NCBI RefSeq assembly: GCF_000155595.1
Contig: NZ_DS989904.1
Location: 566,477-630,476 of the forward strand
From: Synechococcus sp. PCC 7335
GTDB taxonomy: Bacteria > Cyanobacteriota > Cyanobacteriia > Phormidesmidales > Phormidesmidaceae
Length of the DNA stretch: 64,000 nucleotides
Direction: 5' to 3'
Shown: positions 19,712 to 29,125 of the stretch, piece after piece
Numbering within the stretch: position 1 is the stretch's first letter
How the letters are laid out: every line of letters starts with the position of its first letter
Program-made: the position numbers and the translations under genes
Notes under the pieces: model-generated
Told to the model about the DNA's origin: nothing
The model's input: the letters and a program-made list of their open reading frames with translations, nothing else
Databases searched by the model: none

Positions 19712-20248
19712 ATGTCTAGAATTGGCAAACAACCTGTGCCAATCCCAAAAGGAGTGACAGTCACGATTGACGGCCAGATGTTAACCGCTAAGGGTTCTAA
19801 AGGTGAGCTCTCTCGCGAGTTTCCGCCTGAGATTGCGATTGAACAAACCGGCGAAGAGGTGGTGGTCACTCGTGTAAACGAATCTCGTAACGCTAGACAG
19901 CGGCATGGCTTAGTTCGTACCTTGGTTGCCAATATGGTGGAAGGCGTTTCAAAAGGCTACGAGAAAAAGCTAGAGATTCAAGGGGTAGGATACAGAGCTT
20001 CCCTTCAAGGGCAGAAGCTAGTAATGGCACTTGGCTATAGCCACCCGATTGAATTCGATCCACCTAGCGGGATTACGTTTGCAGTTGAGAAGAACACAAA
20101 CGTTACCGTCACTGGAATCGATAAGGAGATCGTTGGGAATACAGCAGCAAAAGTGCGTGCCGCACGTCCACCCGAACCCTACAAAGGCAAAGGGGTTCGA
20201 TATGCAGGCGAACAGATCAGGCGCAAAGCTGGCAAGGCTGGTAAATAA
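19712..20248 (+). CDS. rplF: 50S ribosomal protein L6
   Basis: L6 (uL6) lies near the factor-binding site. The 178-residue product begins [20 protein letters not shown], has two repeated beta domains and the C-terminal signature [20 protein letters not shown]. An AGGAG lies 8 bases upstream of the ATG. Confidence 0.98.
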   Translation: MSRIGKQPVPIPKGVTVTIDGQMLTAKGSKGELSREFPPEIAIEQTGEEVVVTRVNESRNARQRHGLVRTLVANMVEGVSKGYEKKLEIQGVGYRASLQGQKLVMALGYSHPIEFDPPSGITFAVEKNTNVTVTGIDKEIVGNTAAKVRAARPPEPYKGKGVRYAGEQIRRKAGKAGK

Positions 20249-20337
20249 CCTGGTAAGTAAAAATTACAGACAAATTTTGATAATCAGCAGCCCGGTACAG
20301 GCAAAAGGTAGTCGCTAAAAGATAAAGCACCCATCCC

Positions 20338-20694
20338 ATGAAAACAACACGTCGAGAATCTACCCGCCGTCGCCACTCGCGCGTTCGTCGCCGGGTAAAA
20401 GGAACATCTGAGCGTCCAAGACTTGCTATCTTTCGATCCAATCAGCATATCTACGCACAGATCATTGATGATACGGAGCATCAGACACTAGCATCAGCAT
20501 CGACTCTAGATAAAGATGCTGGTACCTCCTCTGGGTCAAACAAAGACGCTGCAAGTACAGTTGGCAAGTTAATTGCAGAGCGGGCGATCGCTAAGGATAT
20601 TTCTCAAGTAGTCTTTGACCGAGGCGGTAAGCTCTATCATGGTCGAGTGGCTGCTTTGGCTGATGCGGCCCGTGAAGCAGGGCTGAAATTCTAA
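20338..20694 (+). CDS. rplR: 50S ribosomal protein L18
   Basis: L18 (uL18) binds 5S rRNA with L5. The 118-residue product has [33 protein letters not shown] and the end [20 protein letters not shown] followed by EAGLKF. It follows rplF by 89 bases. Confidence 0.98.
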   Translation: MKTTRRESTRRRHSRVRRRVKGTSERPRLAIFRSNQHIYAQIIDDTEHQTLASASTLDKDAGTSSGSNKDAASTVGKLIAERAIAKDISQVVFDRGGKLYHGRVAALADAAREAGLKF

Positions 20695-20707
20695 ATAGGC
20701 TAAAAAC

Positions 20708-21244
20708 ATGGCAGATAACAGAGACAATCGTCGCAACAAAAAAAATAAGAACCGAGAGAAAGATTCTGAGTGGAAAGAGCGCGTCGTTCAAATTAGGCGG
20801 GTCACGAAGGTCGTCAAAGGTGGTAAAAAACTTAGCTTCCGAGCCATCGTGGTTGTCGGCAATGAGAAAGGTCAAGTCGGTGTTGGTGTGGGTAAAGCCA
20901 GCGACGTTATTGGCGCAGTGAAAAAAGGCGTTGCCGATGGTAAAAAGCATTTGGTAGAGGTGCCCTTAAATAAGGCTTACTCTATTCCTCATCCGATGAC
21001 GGGTCGGGCTGGGGGAGCTCGCGTTTTTATGCGCCCAGCAGCACCAGGTACGGGTGTAATTGCCGGTGGCGCCGTCCGCATCGTGTTAGAACTTGCAGGC
21101 GTTCGCAATATTCTAGCCAAGCAACTAGGCTCTGATAATCCTTTAAACAACGCTAGAGCCGCAGCCGCTGCTATCAGCTCCCTTAGAACTCTATCCGGTG
21201 TTGCCGAAGAGCGTGGAATTCCTGTTGAAAAGCTATATGCCTAG
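20708..21244 (+). CDS. rpsE: 30S ribosomal protein S5
   Basis: S5 (uS5) is important for decoding fidelity and mRNA unwinding. The 178-residue product has a charged Asn/Lys/Arg N-terminus, then [40 protein letters not shown] and [20 protein letters not shown]. It is 13 bases after rplR. rpmD is absent between rpsE and rplO, as is usual in cyanobacteria. Confidence 0.98.
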   Translation: MADNRDNRRNKKNKNREKDSEWKERVVQIRRVTKVVKGGKKLSFRAIVVVGNEKGQVGVGVGKASDVIGAVKKGVADGKKHLVEVPLNKAYSIPHPMTGRAGGARVFMRPAAPGTGVIAGGAVRIVLELAGVRNILAKQLGSDNPLNNARAAAAAISSLRTLSGVAEERGIPVEKLYA

Positions 21245-21283
21245 CCGCCTTTCTCAAACGGACATTAACCTGGAGACTATGAA

Positions 21284-21724
21284 ATGAGACTAGATGATGC
21301 AAGGCCTAAAGCGGGCTCGAAAAAGCGCCGCAATCGCAAGGGAAGAGGTATTTCGGCGGGCCAGGGAGCTAGCTGTGGTTTTGGGATGCGCGGCCAAAAG
21401 TCTCGTTCCGGTAGCGGTACTCGACCTGGCTTTGAAGGTGGTCAGATGCCACTGTATCGCCGAGTTCCTAAGCTAAAACACTTTACAACTGTGAACCAGG
21501 ATGTGTTCACCATTATCAACGTGAAGGGACTGGCTGACTTGCCCACAGGTGAAGTCACCCTAGCGTCTCTAATGGAAGCTGGCGTCATTACTTCTAATGA
21601 CGGGCCGCTAAAGGTATTGGGTGATGGTGAGATTTCGACCGCACTGAACGTGAAAGCAGCCGCCTTCACCAAGTCTGCGAAGGCAAAGATTGAGGCTGCA
21701 GGTGGTAGCTGCGAGATTGTTTAG
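21284..21724 (+). CDS. rplO: 50S ribosomal protein L15
   Basis: L15 (uL15) is a late-assembling large-subunit protein. The 146-residue product begins [20 protein letters not shown] and has the glycine-rich [20 protein letters not shown], then [18 protein letters not shown]. It lies 39 bases after rpsE, with a GGAG before the ATG. Confidence 0.97.
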   Translation: MRLDDARPKAGSKKRRNRKGRGISAGQGASCGFGMRGQKSRSGSGTRPGFEGGQMPLYRRVPKLKHFTTVNQDVFTIINVKGLADLPTGEVTLASLMEAGVITSNDGPLKVLGDGEISTALNVKAAAFTKSAKAKIEAAGGSCEIV

Positions 21725-21758
21725 CTCGCCAAAATCCTTGAGGGAGTAGGAACGGACG

Positions 21759-21796
21759 GCGTGAATAGTTAGCTTAAATGCTGGCTATCTATTCGC
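21759..21796 (+). promoter_or_regulatory. candidate hairpin in the rplO-secY gap
   Basis: The left arm 21759-21773 pairs with 21784-21796 (core GAATAG and TAGC with GCTA and CTATTC; one bulge and one mismatch). The gap from rplO to secY is 226 bases, unusually long within this operon, so the hairpin may set the level of secY relative to the ribosomal genes. No clear T tract follows. Confidence 0.35.
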
Positions 21797-21950
21797 TGTT
21801 ACACCCTGCTCCCTTTATTATTAGATAGAGATACTAAATATAGAGAGACTTTATTGAGCGCGTGTTGCTTTAACCAGTTGATTCAAATAAGAGATACGCA
21901 AGCTCACATTCTTACCGATCTCCAGCTACTTTCTTTCGCTCTTTAAAACT

Positions 21951-23264
21951 ATGGTTGTCAGTCAAGGCAGGTCGCCTAGCGCTCAAGAAACGTTTTTGCA
22001 AATGGCGCAAGCCGCAGGGTTGCGCAGTCGTTTGCTCGTTACTATCGGTCTTTTGGTTCTAGTTAGACTAGGCATTTATATTCCAGTGCCCGGTATTGAT
22101 CGAGCGGCATTCTCTAATTTTGTTCAGGGTGGCGGAGCCGGAGGTGTTCTGGGGTTTCTAGATATCATTGGCGGCGGTGGATTATCTCTGGTGGGTATTT
22201 TCGCCTTGGGGATTTTGCCCTTCATCAACGCATCGATTATTATGCAGCTGCTAACAGCAGCCATCCCGGCGCTTGAGGATCTACAGAAAAACGAAGGCGA
22301 AGCTGGCCGCAGAAAAATTTCGCAGGTGACACGCTATGTTGCCTTTGGCTGGACCATTGTGCAAAGCACTATGCTTTCGTGTTTTCTGCTCAGGGACTTT
22401 GCCTATGACTTTGGCGTGCCATTTGTAATTGAGACGGTAATTGCCCTGACAGCAGGTTCGATGTTCGTCATGTGGGTAGGTGAACTGATTACTGAACGTG
22501 GCCTAGGGAACGGTGCCTCACTGCTGATCTTTTTGAACATTGTCTCTTCGCTACCTCGGGTACTCGGCGAGACGGTAGATCTTGCCCAGACTGGCGATCG
22601 CTCCACAATCGGCGGCATTGTCATCTTATTCTTAGTTTTCATTGCAACGATTATTGGCATCGTTTTCGTACAAGAAGGTACGCGTCGAATTCCTATCGTT
22701 TCAGCCAGACGTCAGGTAGGCCGAAAGCTATACCTAGAGAAGAGCAATTACTTGCCCCTAAGATTGAACCAAGGTGGGGTTATGCCAATTATCTTTGCCT
22801 CTTCAATGCTGATTATTCCAATTTCACTGGTTCAATATATTCCAAGTGAAGCGTTTGCGAGATTCATGAACGCTAACTTTAGAGCCACCTCTCCGCTATA
22901 CATCTTGGTGTATCTAGTGATGATTGTTTTCTTTAGCTACTTCTATGCGTCTTTGGTAGTCAATCCTGAAGATATGTCTAGAAACTTGAAGAAGATGGGC
23001 GCTAGCATTCCAGGTATCCGGCCGGGCAGAGCAACAACTAACTACATTAGTAAGGTTTTGAATCGATTGACTTTTTTGGGGGCAATCTTTTTAGGACTCG
23101 TGGCTGTAGTCCCGAGCTTAGTTGAGAGTGCAACCAGGGTACAGACATTTCAAGGGTTTGGTGCGACTTCTTTGTTGATTCTAGTGGGCGTGGCTATTGA
23201 CACCGCTAAGCAAATTCAGACCTATGTGATTTCTCAGCGTTACGAAGGAATGGTGAAGCAGTAA
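21951..23264 (+). CDS. secY: protein translocase subunit SecY
   Basis: SecY forms the protein-conducting channel in the plasma and thylakoid membranes. The 437-residue product has about ten membrane segments, the first around [20 protein letters not shown], the plug region [20 protein letters not shown], and the SecY signature around [20 protein letters not shown]. The cytoplasmic loop after [17 protein letters not shown] includes the SecA/ribosome-binding basic residues. It overlaps adk by one base. Confidence 0.98.
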   Translation: MVVSQGRSPSAQETFLQMAQAAGLRSRLLVTIGLLVLVRLGIYIPVPGIDRAAFSNFVQGGGAGGVLGFLDIIGGGGLSLVGIFALGILPFINASIIMQLLTAAIPALEDLQKNEGEAGRRKISQVTRYVAFGWTIVQSTMLSCFLLRDFAYDFGVPFVIETVIALTAGSMFVMWVGELITERGLGNGASLLIFLNIVSSLPRVLGETVDLAQTGDRSTIGGIVILFLVFIATIIGIVFVQEGTRRIPIVSARRQVGRKLYLEKSNYLPLRLNQGGVMPIIFASSMLIIPISLVQYIPSEAFARFMNANFRATSPLYILVYLVMIVFFSYFYASLVVNPEDMSRNLKKMGASIPGIRPGRATTNYISKVLNRLTFLGAIFLGLVAVVPSLVESATRVQTFQGFGATSLLILVGVAIDTAKQIQTYVISQRYEGMVKQ

Positions 23265-23818
23265 TGACACGTTTAATTTTCTTAGGGCCACCGGGTGCCG
23301 GCAAAGGCACTCAGGCACAGATGCTTTGCCAAAGTTACGACGTTCCTCACATATCAACCGGTGATATCTTGCGGGCCGCAGTCAAGGAGAAAACTGACCT
23401 AGGGCTGAAGGCTGAAGGGTTCATGAAAGCAGGTGAATTAGTACCAGACGACTTGATCTTGGGCCTGATTCGAGAGCGTTTGAGCAAAGAAGATACAGCC
23501 AACGGCTGGCTATTGGATGGTTTTCCGCGCAATGTGGAACAGGCAGAATTTTTGAATGCGCTACTAGAAGAAATTGGTCAGAGCTGTGATGTTGTTATCA
23601 ATCTAGAAGTCCCAGACGACGTGCTTGTGGAGCGTTTGCTAGACCGAGGGCGGGTCGACGATAAAGAAGACGTCATTCGAAATCGTTTAGAAGTTTATCG
23701 AGAGCAAACCGAACCCTTGATTGCGCTATACGACGGTAGGAATCAACTACAGTCAGTTAACGGGAACCAGGAGCTAAGTCTAGTAACTGATGAGCTAACG
23801 AAGATCGTAGAAAGCTGA
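23264..23818 (+). CDS. adk: adenylate kinase
   Basis: Adenylate kinase interconverts ATP plus AMP and two ADP. The 184-residue product has the P-loop [14 protein letters not shown], the AMP-binding [10 protein letters not shown], and the signature [16 protein letters not shown]. The lid is short ([20 protein letters not shown]), the small-variant form usual in cyanobacteria, without a zinc site. The start overlaps the secY stop (TAATG), so it is translationally coupled to secY. Confidence 0.97.
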   Translation: MTRLIFLGPPGAGKGTQAQMLCQSYDVPHISTGDILRAAVKEKTDLGLKAEGFMKAGELVPDDLILGLIRERLSKEDTANGWLLDGFPRNVEQAEFLNALLEEIGQSCDVVINLEVPDDVLVERLLDRGRVDDKEDVIRNRLEVYREQTEPLIALYDGRNQLQSVNGNQELSLVTDELTKIVES

Positions 23819-24010
23819 TCATCTGCTGACCATTTAGAGTTCACTAATATCTGGAGCTAACTAGTAATGCCTTCGAAAGAAAGGGGTTAGCGAAGAAATA
23901 TTAGCCATACTCTGTAGGTTGTATTCTATGTTTCTATTGGAATTTGCTACGCTTGTGGCATAAATATAGTCAGTTTATGCTGACAATTCATTCACTGAGG
24001 AACTGTTGGT

Positions 24011-24238
24011 TTGTCTAAACAAGATCTAATTGAAATGGAAGGGACGATTACTGAATCGTTGCCTAACGCTATGTTTCGAGTCGACTTAGATAATGGGTTC
24101 AATGTCTTAGCCCATATCTCTGGAAAGATTCGTCGAAACTATATCAAAATTCTGCCGGGCGATCGCGTCAAGGTAGAACTCACGCCTTATGATCTAACAA
24201 AGGGGCGAATCACCTACCGACTAAAGAAACCTAGATAA
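24011..24238 (+). CDS. infA: translation initiation factor IF-1
   Basis: IF-1 binds the ribosomal A site during initiation. The 75-residue product is the OB-fold protein [20 protein letters not shown] ... [20 protein letters not shown]. The only start that gives the family N-terminus is a TTG at 24011; GAGG lies about 13 bases upstream. The 192-base gap after adk holds a weak promoter-like pair (TTGCTA 23944-23949, TATAGT 23965-23970). In most cyanobacteria rpmJ follows; here the operon ends at a 15-base tandem repeat. Confidence 0.95.
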   Translation: MSKQDLIEMEGTITESLPNAMFRVDLDNGFNVLAHISGKIRRNYIKILPGDRVKVELTPYDLTKGRITYRLKKPR

Positions 24239-24283
24239 GTTTAGGGCTATACAGTTTAGGGCTATACAGTTTAGAGATATACA
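24239..24283. repeat. 15-base tandem repeat, three copies, after infA
   Basis: Three copies of a 15-base unit, GTTTAGGGCTATACA at 24239-24253 and 24254-24268 and a diverged GTTTAGAGATATACA at 24269-24283. The first copy begins just after the infA stop codon, at the point where the ribosomal cluster is broken. Confidence 0.9.
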
Positions 24284-24333
24284 AAGAGGAAGAGATTCTT
24301 ATTTAGCTTTAAAGAATTGCTCTAAAGAGAGTC

Positions 24334-25377
24334 TTATCGCTCAACAACGCTATCGAGTAAGTCCGTCCCACCAAATCGAACAACGTCAGCGCAGGGTAGT
24401 CCAGTTTCGTCAGAAACTTCTTTAATCACATCCAAAGCTGCTGTCTCACCTAGTCCGAAAGTGTTCAGAGCAATCCCGGCAACTGGCGTCTTTGCAAAAG
24501 TACCGCCTGCCCAGACAGCGCTCTCGTACAAGGCGATGACTTGCGAAAGCGAGGGAATCTTGAAATCTGGAAAGTGCTGAATATGGGTCATACCAGCTTT
24601 GTGAACCAGAATTAAGGCAGTTGGTTGAGCTCCTCTCATAAGAGGTAGCGTCGCTGTAGAGCCAGGATTCAACAGCGACCCTTGCCCTTCGATGAAAAGA
24701 ATATCCTGCTCTTGAGAATTACGAATGACGGCTTGTTCGACCGCTCCAGCGGCATAGTCTACTCGGATAGCATCCAAAGCAACACCGGCTTCACCTAGCA
24801 TTAGCCCTGTTTGACCAGTGGCGATGAGTTTAGCGCGCAATCCCTTAGCGCTAGCAGCACGGGTAAGTTCGAGACTAGTAGACATTTTACCGACCGACAT
24901 ATCTGTACCGACCGTGAGAACGCGATCGCACTCCAACAGTCTCGCTTTTCCACTGCCGACCTCTAATCCTTCTGGCTCTTGGCGAATATCCCACACCCAC
25001 CGGCCAGGCCGAATCTGCGATGAAATTTCACGGTCTGCATTCATCTGAGTATGCAAGCCATTCATTACAGAGAGTCCGGCGCTTACAGCCTGCTTGACTT
25101 CTGCGTACCAAGGATCAGGTAATCTGCCCCCAGAAGGCGCTAGTCCAATCGCTAGAACGGTAGGGTTAAGAGCCAAAGCGGCTTGAACAGAGGCAACCAC
25201 AGGAACCTGACGATCGACGCCAGTTAGCTCTTTAACCGATTGACTTACGGCCGTTTCATCGATGACAGCAACGATTTCGTTGCGGCTATAGCGCAGTAAG
25301 GAAACGCCTGTTTTGCCCTTACTGCCTGCGAGGCCATTATGCAGCAAGATAGCAATGCGATCATCAGCAGTAAGCAT
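24334..25377 (-). CDS. DUF1611 protein, DgcN-like (putative D-glutamate N-acetyltransferase)
   Basis: The 347-residue product is of the DUF1611 family: an N-terminal Rossmann-like part (AILLHNGLAGSKGKTGVSLL) and a C-terminal P-loop-like domain with VGTDMSVGKMSTSLEL, IATGQTGLML and LFIEGQGSLLNPGS. Members of this family were described as DgcN, which acetylates D-glutamate, acting with the racemase DgcA; that comes from literature memory, not from this sequence. The gene overlaps the preceding enolase-family gene by 14 bases, matching the dgcN-dgcA pairing. It is convergent with infA. Family assignment is firm; the substrate is inferred. Confidence 0.75.
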   Translation of the reverse strand: MLTADDRIAILLHNGLAGSKGKTGVSLLRYSRNEIVAVIDETAVSQSVKELTGVDRQVPVVASVQAALALNPTVLAIGLAPSGGRLPDPWYAEVKQAVSAGLSVMNGLHTQMNADREISSQIRPGRWVWDIRQEPEGLEVGSGKARLLECDRVLTVGTDMSVGKMSTSLELTRAASAKGLRAKLIATGQTGLMLGEAGVALDAIRVDYAAGAVEQAVIRNSQEQDILFIEGQGSLLNPGSTATLPLMRGAQPTALILVHKAGMTHIQHFPDFKIPSLSQVIALYESAVWAGGTFAKTPVAGIALNTFGLGETAALDVIKEVSDETGLPCADVVRFGGTDLLDSVVER

Positions 25378-26416
25378 GGCGAGAGAGTCCTAGTCCAGGT
25401 CGCGAATTGGGCATGAGAACGCCGTTGTTTAGCTGGGCGCCAGAGAACGGGTCGTCTTTAAGATTAAAATGGCTGTCAAGATCGAGGTGATTGGCTAGCG
25501 GTGCCAGATGAGAGAGGGCAGTATTCGAGATCGCACTATCTGAATAACAGCCAAACATCACCTGAAGCCCACAGGCTTTTGCGGTATGAATCATCCGCCG
25601 AGCTTCACTTAGGCCACCGGACTTCATTAGCTTAATATTTATGCCGTCAATGCAGTGTGCCAAACGATGAATATCGGCACTGTCAAAGCAGCTTTCATCA
25701 ATAAAGATCGGCAGCGGTGATTGAGCTTTCAAGGCCGGGAGAAGACCGTCATGGGCAACTGGTAACGGCTGCTCTAGATAGATCACTGCGCGATCAGCCA
25801 GCCAGCTAGACATTGTTAACGCATCCGTCAAACGCCAGCCACCATTGGCATCGATACTGATTTTTGCACCTTGAGGCACTTCAGGTAAAAGGGCCTCAAA
25901 CATCGCTTGATCTGCAGCGATACCGGCTGGAGATCCTAGTTTGACTTTGACAGAGGCAACGGTTTGCTGCTCGCACCACTGGCGCAGGCGCTTTGCGGCA
26001 TCTTCTGGAGAACTGATACCAACGGTAACAGCGGTAGGGGTGATGAAACTTGGGTCTAGTCCCCACAGTTGCCATAGCGGGAGATTGGTCTTTTTCCCCA
26101 ACCAGTCATGTAGCGCTACATCCACTGCTGCTCTAGCCGCCGAACAAACTGCCAAATCATCGCATGTCGACTCAATCTGCTGCCGCTGCAGCGGATGAAA
26201 CCCTGACAACTTAGCTGATAGCGTCTGAAGGTCATGAGTGATAGCCTCAGTCGTTTGAGTCTTGTCGCCAATTGAAAAAGGAGAAGCTTCGCCCCAACCT
26301 TCTACTCCCTCGGCACTGACTTTGACCCAAAGGTTGGTTGATCCCGCGTTTGTTCCCCGGCTGATAGTGAGCGGTACACGCTTGTGTACTGAAAATGGCT
26401 CAAGCTGAATTTGCAT
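25364..26416 (-). CDS. enolase-superfamily epimerase, dipeptide epimerase / DgcA-like
   Basis: The 350-residue product is of the muconate-lactonising/dipeptide epimerase group of the enolase superfamily. The capping domain occupies about residues 1-120, then the barrel with catalytic lysines in SVKVKLGS, metal ligands in SIDANGGW, YLEQPLP and FIDESCF, and the second lysine in INIKLMKSGG. It could racemise or epimerise L-Ala-D/L-Glu or, given the coupled DUF1611 gene, N-acetyl-D-glutamate. It starts 22 bases after the VOC gene stop and overlaps the next gene, so it is likely in one operon. Confidence 0.85.
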   Translation of the reverse strand: MQIQLEPFSVHKRVPLTISRGTNAGSTNLWVKVSAEGVEGWGEASPFSIGDKTQTTEAITHDLQTLSAKLSGFHPLQRQQIESTCDDLAVCSAARAAVDVALHDWLGKKTNLPLWQLWGLDPSFITPTAVTVGISSPEDAAKRLRQWCEQQTVASVKVKLGSPAGIAADQAMFEALLPEVPQGAKISIDANGGWRLTDALTMSSWLADRAVIYLEQPLPVAHDGLLPALKAQSPLPIFIDESCFDSADIHRLAHCIDGINIKLMKSGGLSEARRMIHTAKACGLQVMFGCYSDSAISNTALSHLAPLANHLDLDSHFNLKDDPFSGAQLNNGVLMPNSRPGLGLSRHAYC

Positions 26417-26438
26417 TTCTGAAGCTGGGTAAGGAGCG

Positions 26439-26855
26439 CTATTCTATGACATTTGCGATCTCGATCAGGTTATCGTCTGGGTCGCGAATGTATACAGATA
26501 GAATAGGACCAAGCGTTCCTGTTCGCCGAATGGGGCCTGAAATGATTGAAATTGAACAAGATTGCAGATGTTCCACAACTTGGGAAAGTGGCGTCTGGGT
26601 CAAAAAGCACAGATCAGCAGAGCCAGGCTGAGGATAGCGAGCAGCAGGCTGAAGCGGACTTCCAGCAGAATGCAGATTAATCTTCTGATGGTTACCGATA
26701 CTAAGAGCGCATCGATTATCACCGCTGCCGGTTGTAAAGTGAATGACTTTACAGCCAAGCACTGACTGGTAAAACTGACAGGTGATGCTGATGTCGGCAA
26801 CGGTCAGAACTAGATGGTCTAGCTGCTCTATTGCAATCATTGGAGTTGCAATCAT
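26439..26855 (-). CDS. VOC-family (glyoxalase/dioxygenase fold) protein
   Basis: The 138-residue product has the single VOC module: beta start IEQLDHLVLTVADISITCQF, YQSVLGCKV, NLHSAG, and the end YIRDPDDNLIEIANV carrying the usual metal-ligand Glu. The first His (LDHL) and Glu (NLIEI) are consistent with a metal site. Substrate unknown. The N-terminus is read from a 15-base tandem repeat that supplies two in-frame ATGs (26855 and 26840), so the first five residues may be dispensable. Confidence 0.88.
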   Translation of the reverse strand: MIATPMIAIEQLDHLVLTVADISITCQFYQSVLGCKVIHFTTGSGDNRCALSIGNHQKINLHSAGSPLQPAARYPQPGSADLCFLTQTPLSQVVEHLQSCSISIISGPIRRTGTLGPILSVYIRDPDDNLIEIANVIE

Positions 26856-26874
26856 TGGAGTGCAATTATTGGAG
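26831..26874. repeat. 15-base tandem repeat at the 5' end of the VOC gene
   Basis: TTGCAATCATTGGAG occurs at 26831-26845 and 26846-26860, with a diverged third copy at 26861-26874. On the minus strand each intact copy reads CTCCAATGATTGCAA and carries an in-frame ATG, so the duplication adds a start codon and five residues (MIATP before MIAIE). Confidence 0.9.
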
Positions 26875-26875
26875 A

Positions 26876-28108
26876 TTACTGAAGCTGAGTTTTGGAAGCA
26901 ATGCGAGTTTTCTTACGATCGCTCTCCGATAAATCCTTTCCTTCCTGCAGCTGAGTCGCGTTCCTTTGCAGCACGGTAGCCGCGTTTTTGTCACCCATCT
27001 GAATAGCCGTGTTCGCCGCTGACTGAAGCATCGTGACTGCGCCTGTGCGATCGCCCGATTTCAACTTGTCTTCTGCGATTTGGGTCTGTCTGTATTTGGC
27101 CAGCGCCAGAATATGCCGCTGCACGTCTGGGTTTGTAGCAGGGGTGTAGGCAGATTGAGCTAGGACGCTAACTGTTTGTGTCTCCGTCGCCTGAGCGGTT
27201 AAGTCGAAGGCTGGATCGTCATAGGTCACTTGAACTTTGGCAATCGGCGCCGATCCTTCTGCTAACTGAGGAATATACATTGTTAGCAGAATTACTCTCG
27301 GTTCATCGATCATCAGATCGCCAATTCTAATCACAGCGAGGTCCGCTTGAGTATTAGCGCTCAGTTCTACGGTTTCAGGCGCAACTTGAGCAACGGGTTT
27401 TAGATCTGCTAGACGGGTACCAGACAAAAGCTCCAAATTCAAGAAGGCGTTGGTCAGGCTAACAGACTGCATTCGAGTGAACAGACGGCCAAAAGTGGCG
27501 ATCGCCTCTTCAGCATGTTCGATATAGCTAAGCGACCCGCCCCCTGCATCCGCGATTTGCTCTAAAACATCTTGGTTCCAGTGATCGCCAAAGCCCAGCG
27601 TATTGACTGTCAAGTTGTAGCCAATCGCCACGTCAGCCAGCTTAATTGCTCTAGAATTATCGCCGTGCTCATTCTCACCATCAGTTAGCAGCAGCAGCTG
27701 AGAGATATAGCCCTCTTTGCCTGAAGCGAGCTGTTCGATACCGGCTTTTAGGCCATCGTCAATGCAGGTGCCGCCCCCTGCTCGCAGGCTATTGATTCGC
27801 CTTTTGATAGCCTGCGGATCGCTTGCTAGCTCGTTGGAGATTAAGACCTCGGCTTTGTGATCGAAGGCAATAATGGAAATGCGATCTCGATTGCTTAATC
27901 GATCGACAATTCGGCTCGCGGCTTGCTTGACCGTTTGCAAAGGAGTTCCCATCATCGACCCGCTGCGGTCCAGGACAAAACAGACATTCAGCGGCGCAGA
28001 AACGCCTCCGCCTTTGGCTGCCACAGAGACCGACAGCTGACGCTGACTGCTCGCTTGATCAATTGAAAGATGAGCATCACTCAGCGCACACTGAAAATCT
28101 ACCTTCAT
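26876..28108 (-). CDS. von Willebrand factor A domain protein
   Basis: The 410-residue product has a VWA domain at about residues 38-215, with the MIDAS motif DRSGSMMG, the threonine site GGTCIDDG and LLTDGENEHGD. The C-terminal half is a beta-rich region plus a helical end (LALAKYRQTQIAEDKL; LQSAANTAIQMGDKNAA). No signal peptide or membrane segment is seen, so it is probably cytoplasmic and acts as a metal-dependent protein-binding scaffold. Partner unknown. It is 20 bases upstream of the VOC gene on the same strand and divergent from clpR. Confidence 0.9.
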   Translation of the reverse strand: MKVDFQCALSDAHLSIDQASSQRQLSVSVAAKGGGVSAPLNVCFVLDRSGSMMGTPLQTVKQAASRIVDRLSNRDRISIIAFDHKAEVLISNELASDPQAIKRRINSLRAGGGTCIDDGLKAGIEQLASGKEGYISQLLLLTDGENEHGDNSRAIKLADVAIGYNLTVNTLGFGDHWNQDVLEQIADAGGGSLSYIEHAEEAIATFGRLFTRMQSVSLTNAFLNLELLSGTRLADLKPVAQVAPETVELSANTQADLAVIRIGDLMIDEPRVILLTMYIPQLAEGSAPIAKVQVTYDDPAFDLTAQATETQTVSVLAQSAYTPATNPDVQRHILALAKYRQTQIAEDKLKSGDRTGAVTMLQSAANTAIQMGDKNAATVLQRNATQLQEGKDLSESDRKKTRIASKTQLQ

Positions 28109-28429
28109 TGTTTTACTCTCCTAACCGACACGTCGCTCATCCTCAGAATTGACCAAATAACTCAAATAGCATCAACTTCTAGCTTCGATATTTCGGAATC
28201 AGTGAATTGGGTGTGGGCGATCGCCAACGGTACTCCGCCATCTGATTGGCTACTCACTCCACTTACTAGACTCAGCCTTCTATCGCTCCTGATTCATCCT
28301 GCCAAAGGTAGGGTTATCCGCCTTAAACGCGCAAATCAGTGCCACCGCACCCCGCCCACTAGCGAGCTACTATAGTATGCAGATATTTTAGATGTCGAAA
28401 AGTAAAAGTTACTGCAAGCGCAAGTTCCT
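28109..28429. other. divergent intergenic region between the VWA gene and clpR
   Basis: 321 bases carrying the promoters of the VWA gene (minus) and the clp operon (plus). It contains a HIP1-like GCGATCGCC near 28218. I see no gene, strong hairpin or repeat in it. Confidence 0.5.
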
Positions 28430-29122
28430 ATGAGTTCTTCTATCAAGGCCGTTCAAGCTCCCTACGGTGGAGGAAGTGCAGCCTATCGGACACCCCCACC
28501 TGATCTACAATCGCTGCTGCTAAAAGAGCGCATCGTCTACTTGGGTACGCCGCTAGTTTCTTCTGATGATTTCAAGCGTCAAATGGGTGTAGACGTTACC
28601 AAGCTGATTATTGCGCAGCTACTGTATTTAGAATTTGACGACCCTGAAAAGCCCATTTACTTTTACATAAACTCAACCGGGACCTCCTGGTACACCGGTG
28701 ATGCTGTTGGCTTTGAAACTGAAGCTTTTGCTATTTGCGACACGCTCAAATATATCAAGCCACCTGTACACACTATCTGCCTAGGTCAGGCAATGGGTAC
28801 AGCCGCGATGATTCTCTCATCAGGCGCAAAAGGGTCTAGAGCGAGCCTACCTCATGCCACCATTGTCCTTAATCAGACCCGTTCTGGCGCGCAAGGACAA
28901 GCAACAGATATCCAGATTCGAGCCGAGGAAGTGCTAGCCAACAAAGCTGCTCAGCTTGATATCCTATCTGCTAACACTGGACAATCTACTGAAAAGCTAG
29001 ATAAAGATACCGATCGGATGTTTTATCTGACTCCAGAAGAGGCTAAGGACTATGGCCTAATCGACCGTGTACTAAGCAGTACGAAAGAGCTGCCGACAGC
29101 GATTCCTGCGGGGGTTGTTTAG
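28430..29122 (+). CDS. clpR: ClpR, inactive ClpP-family subunit
   Basis: The 230-residue product has the ClpP fold with all three catalytic residues replaced. The Ser of the GxxASMGA motif is Gly (LGQAMGTAAMIL), the His of IHQP is Asn (IVLNQTRSG), and the Asp of DRD is Met (TDRMFYLT). The N-terminus (VQAPYGGGSAAYRTPPPDL) and GTSWYTGDAVGFETEAFAIC match cyanobacterial ClpR, which forms a mixed ring with ClpP3. It is first of three clp genes in a row; the next starts 3 bases after its stop. Confidence 0.92.
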   Translation: MSSSIKAVQAPYGGGSAAYRTPPPDLQSLLLKERIVYLGTPLVSSDDFKRQMGVDVTKLIIAQLLYLEFDDPEKPIYFYINSTGTSWYTGDAVGFETEAFAICDTLKYIKPPVHTICLGQAMGTAAMILSSGAKGSRASLPHATIVLNQTRSGAQGQATDIQIRAEEVLANKAAQLDILSANTGQSTEKLDKDTDRMFYLTPEEAKDYGLIDRVLSSTKELPTAIPAGVV

Positions 29123-29125
29123 ATC

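Noticed and set aside
28070-28375. Plus-strand frame upstream of clpR
   Set aside because: It overlaps the VWA gene start antisense and has no features of a real protein; it sits in the divergent promoter region.
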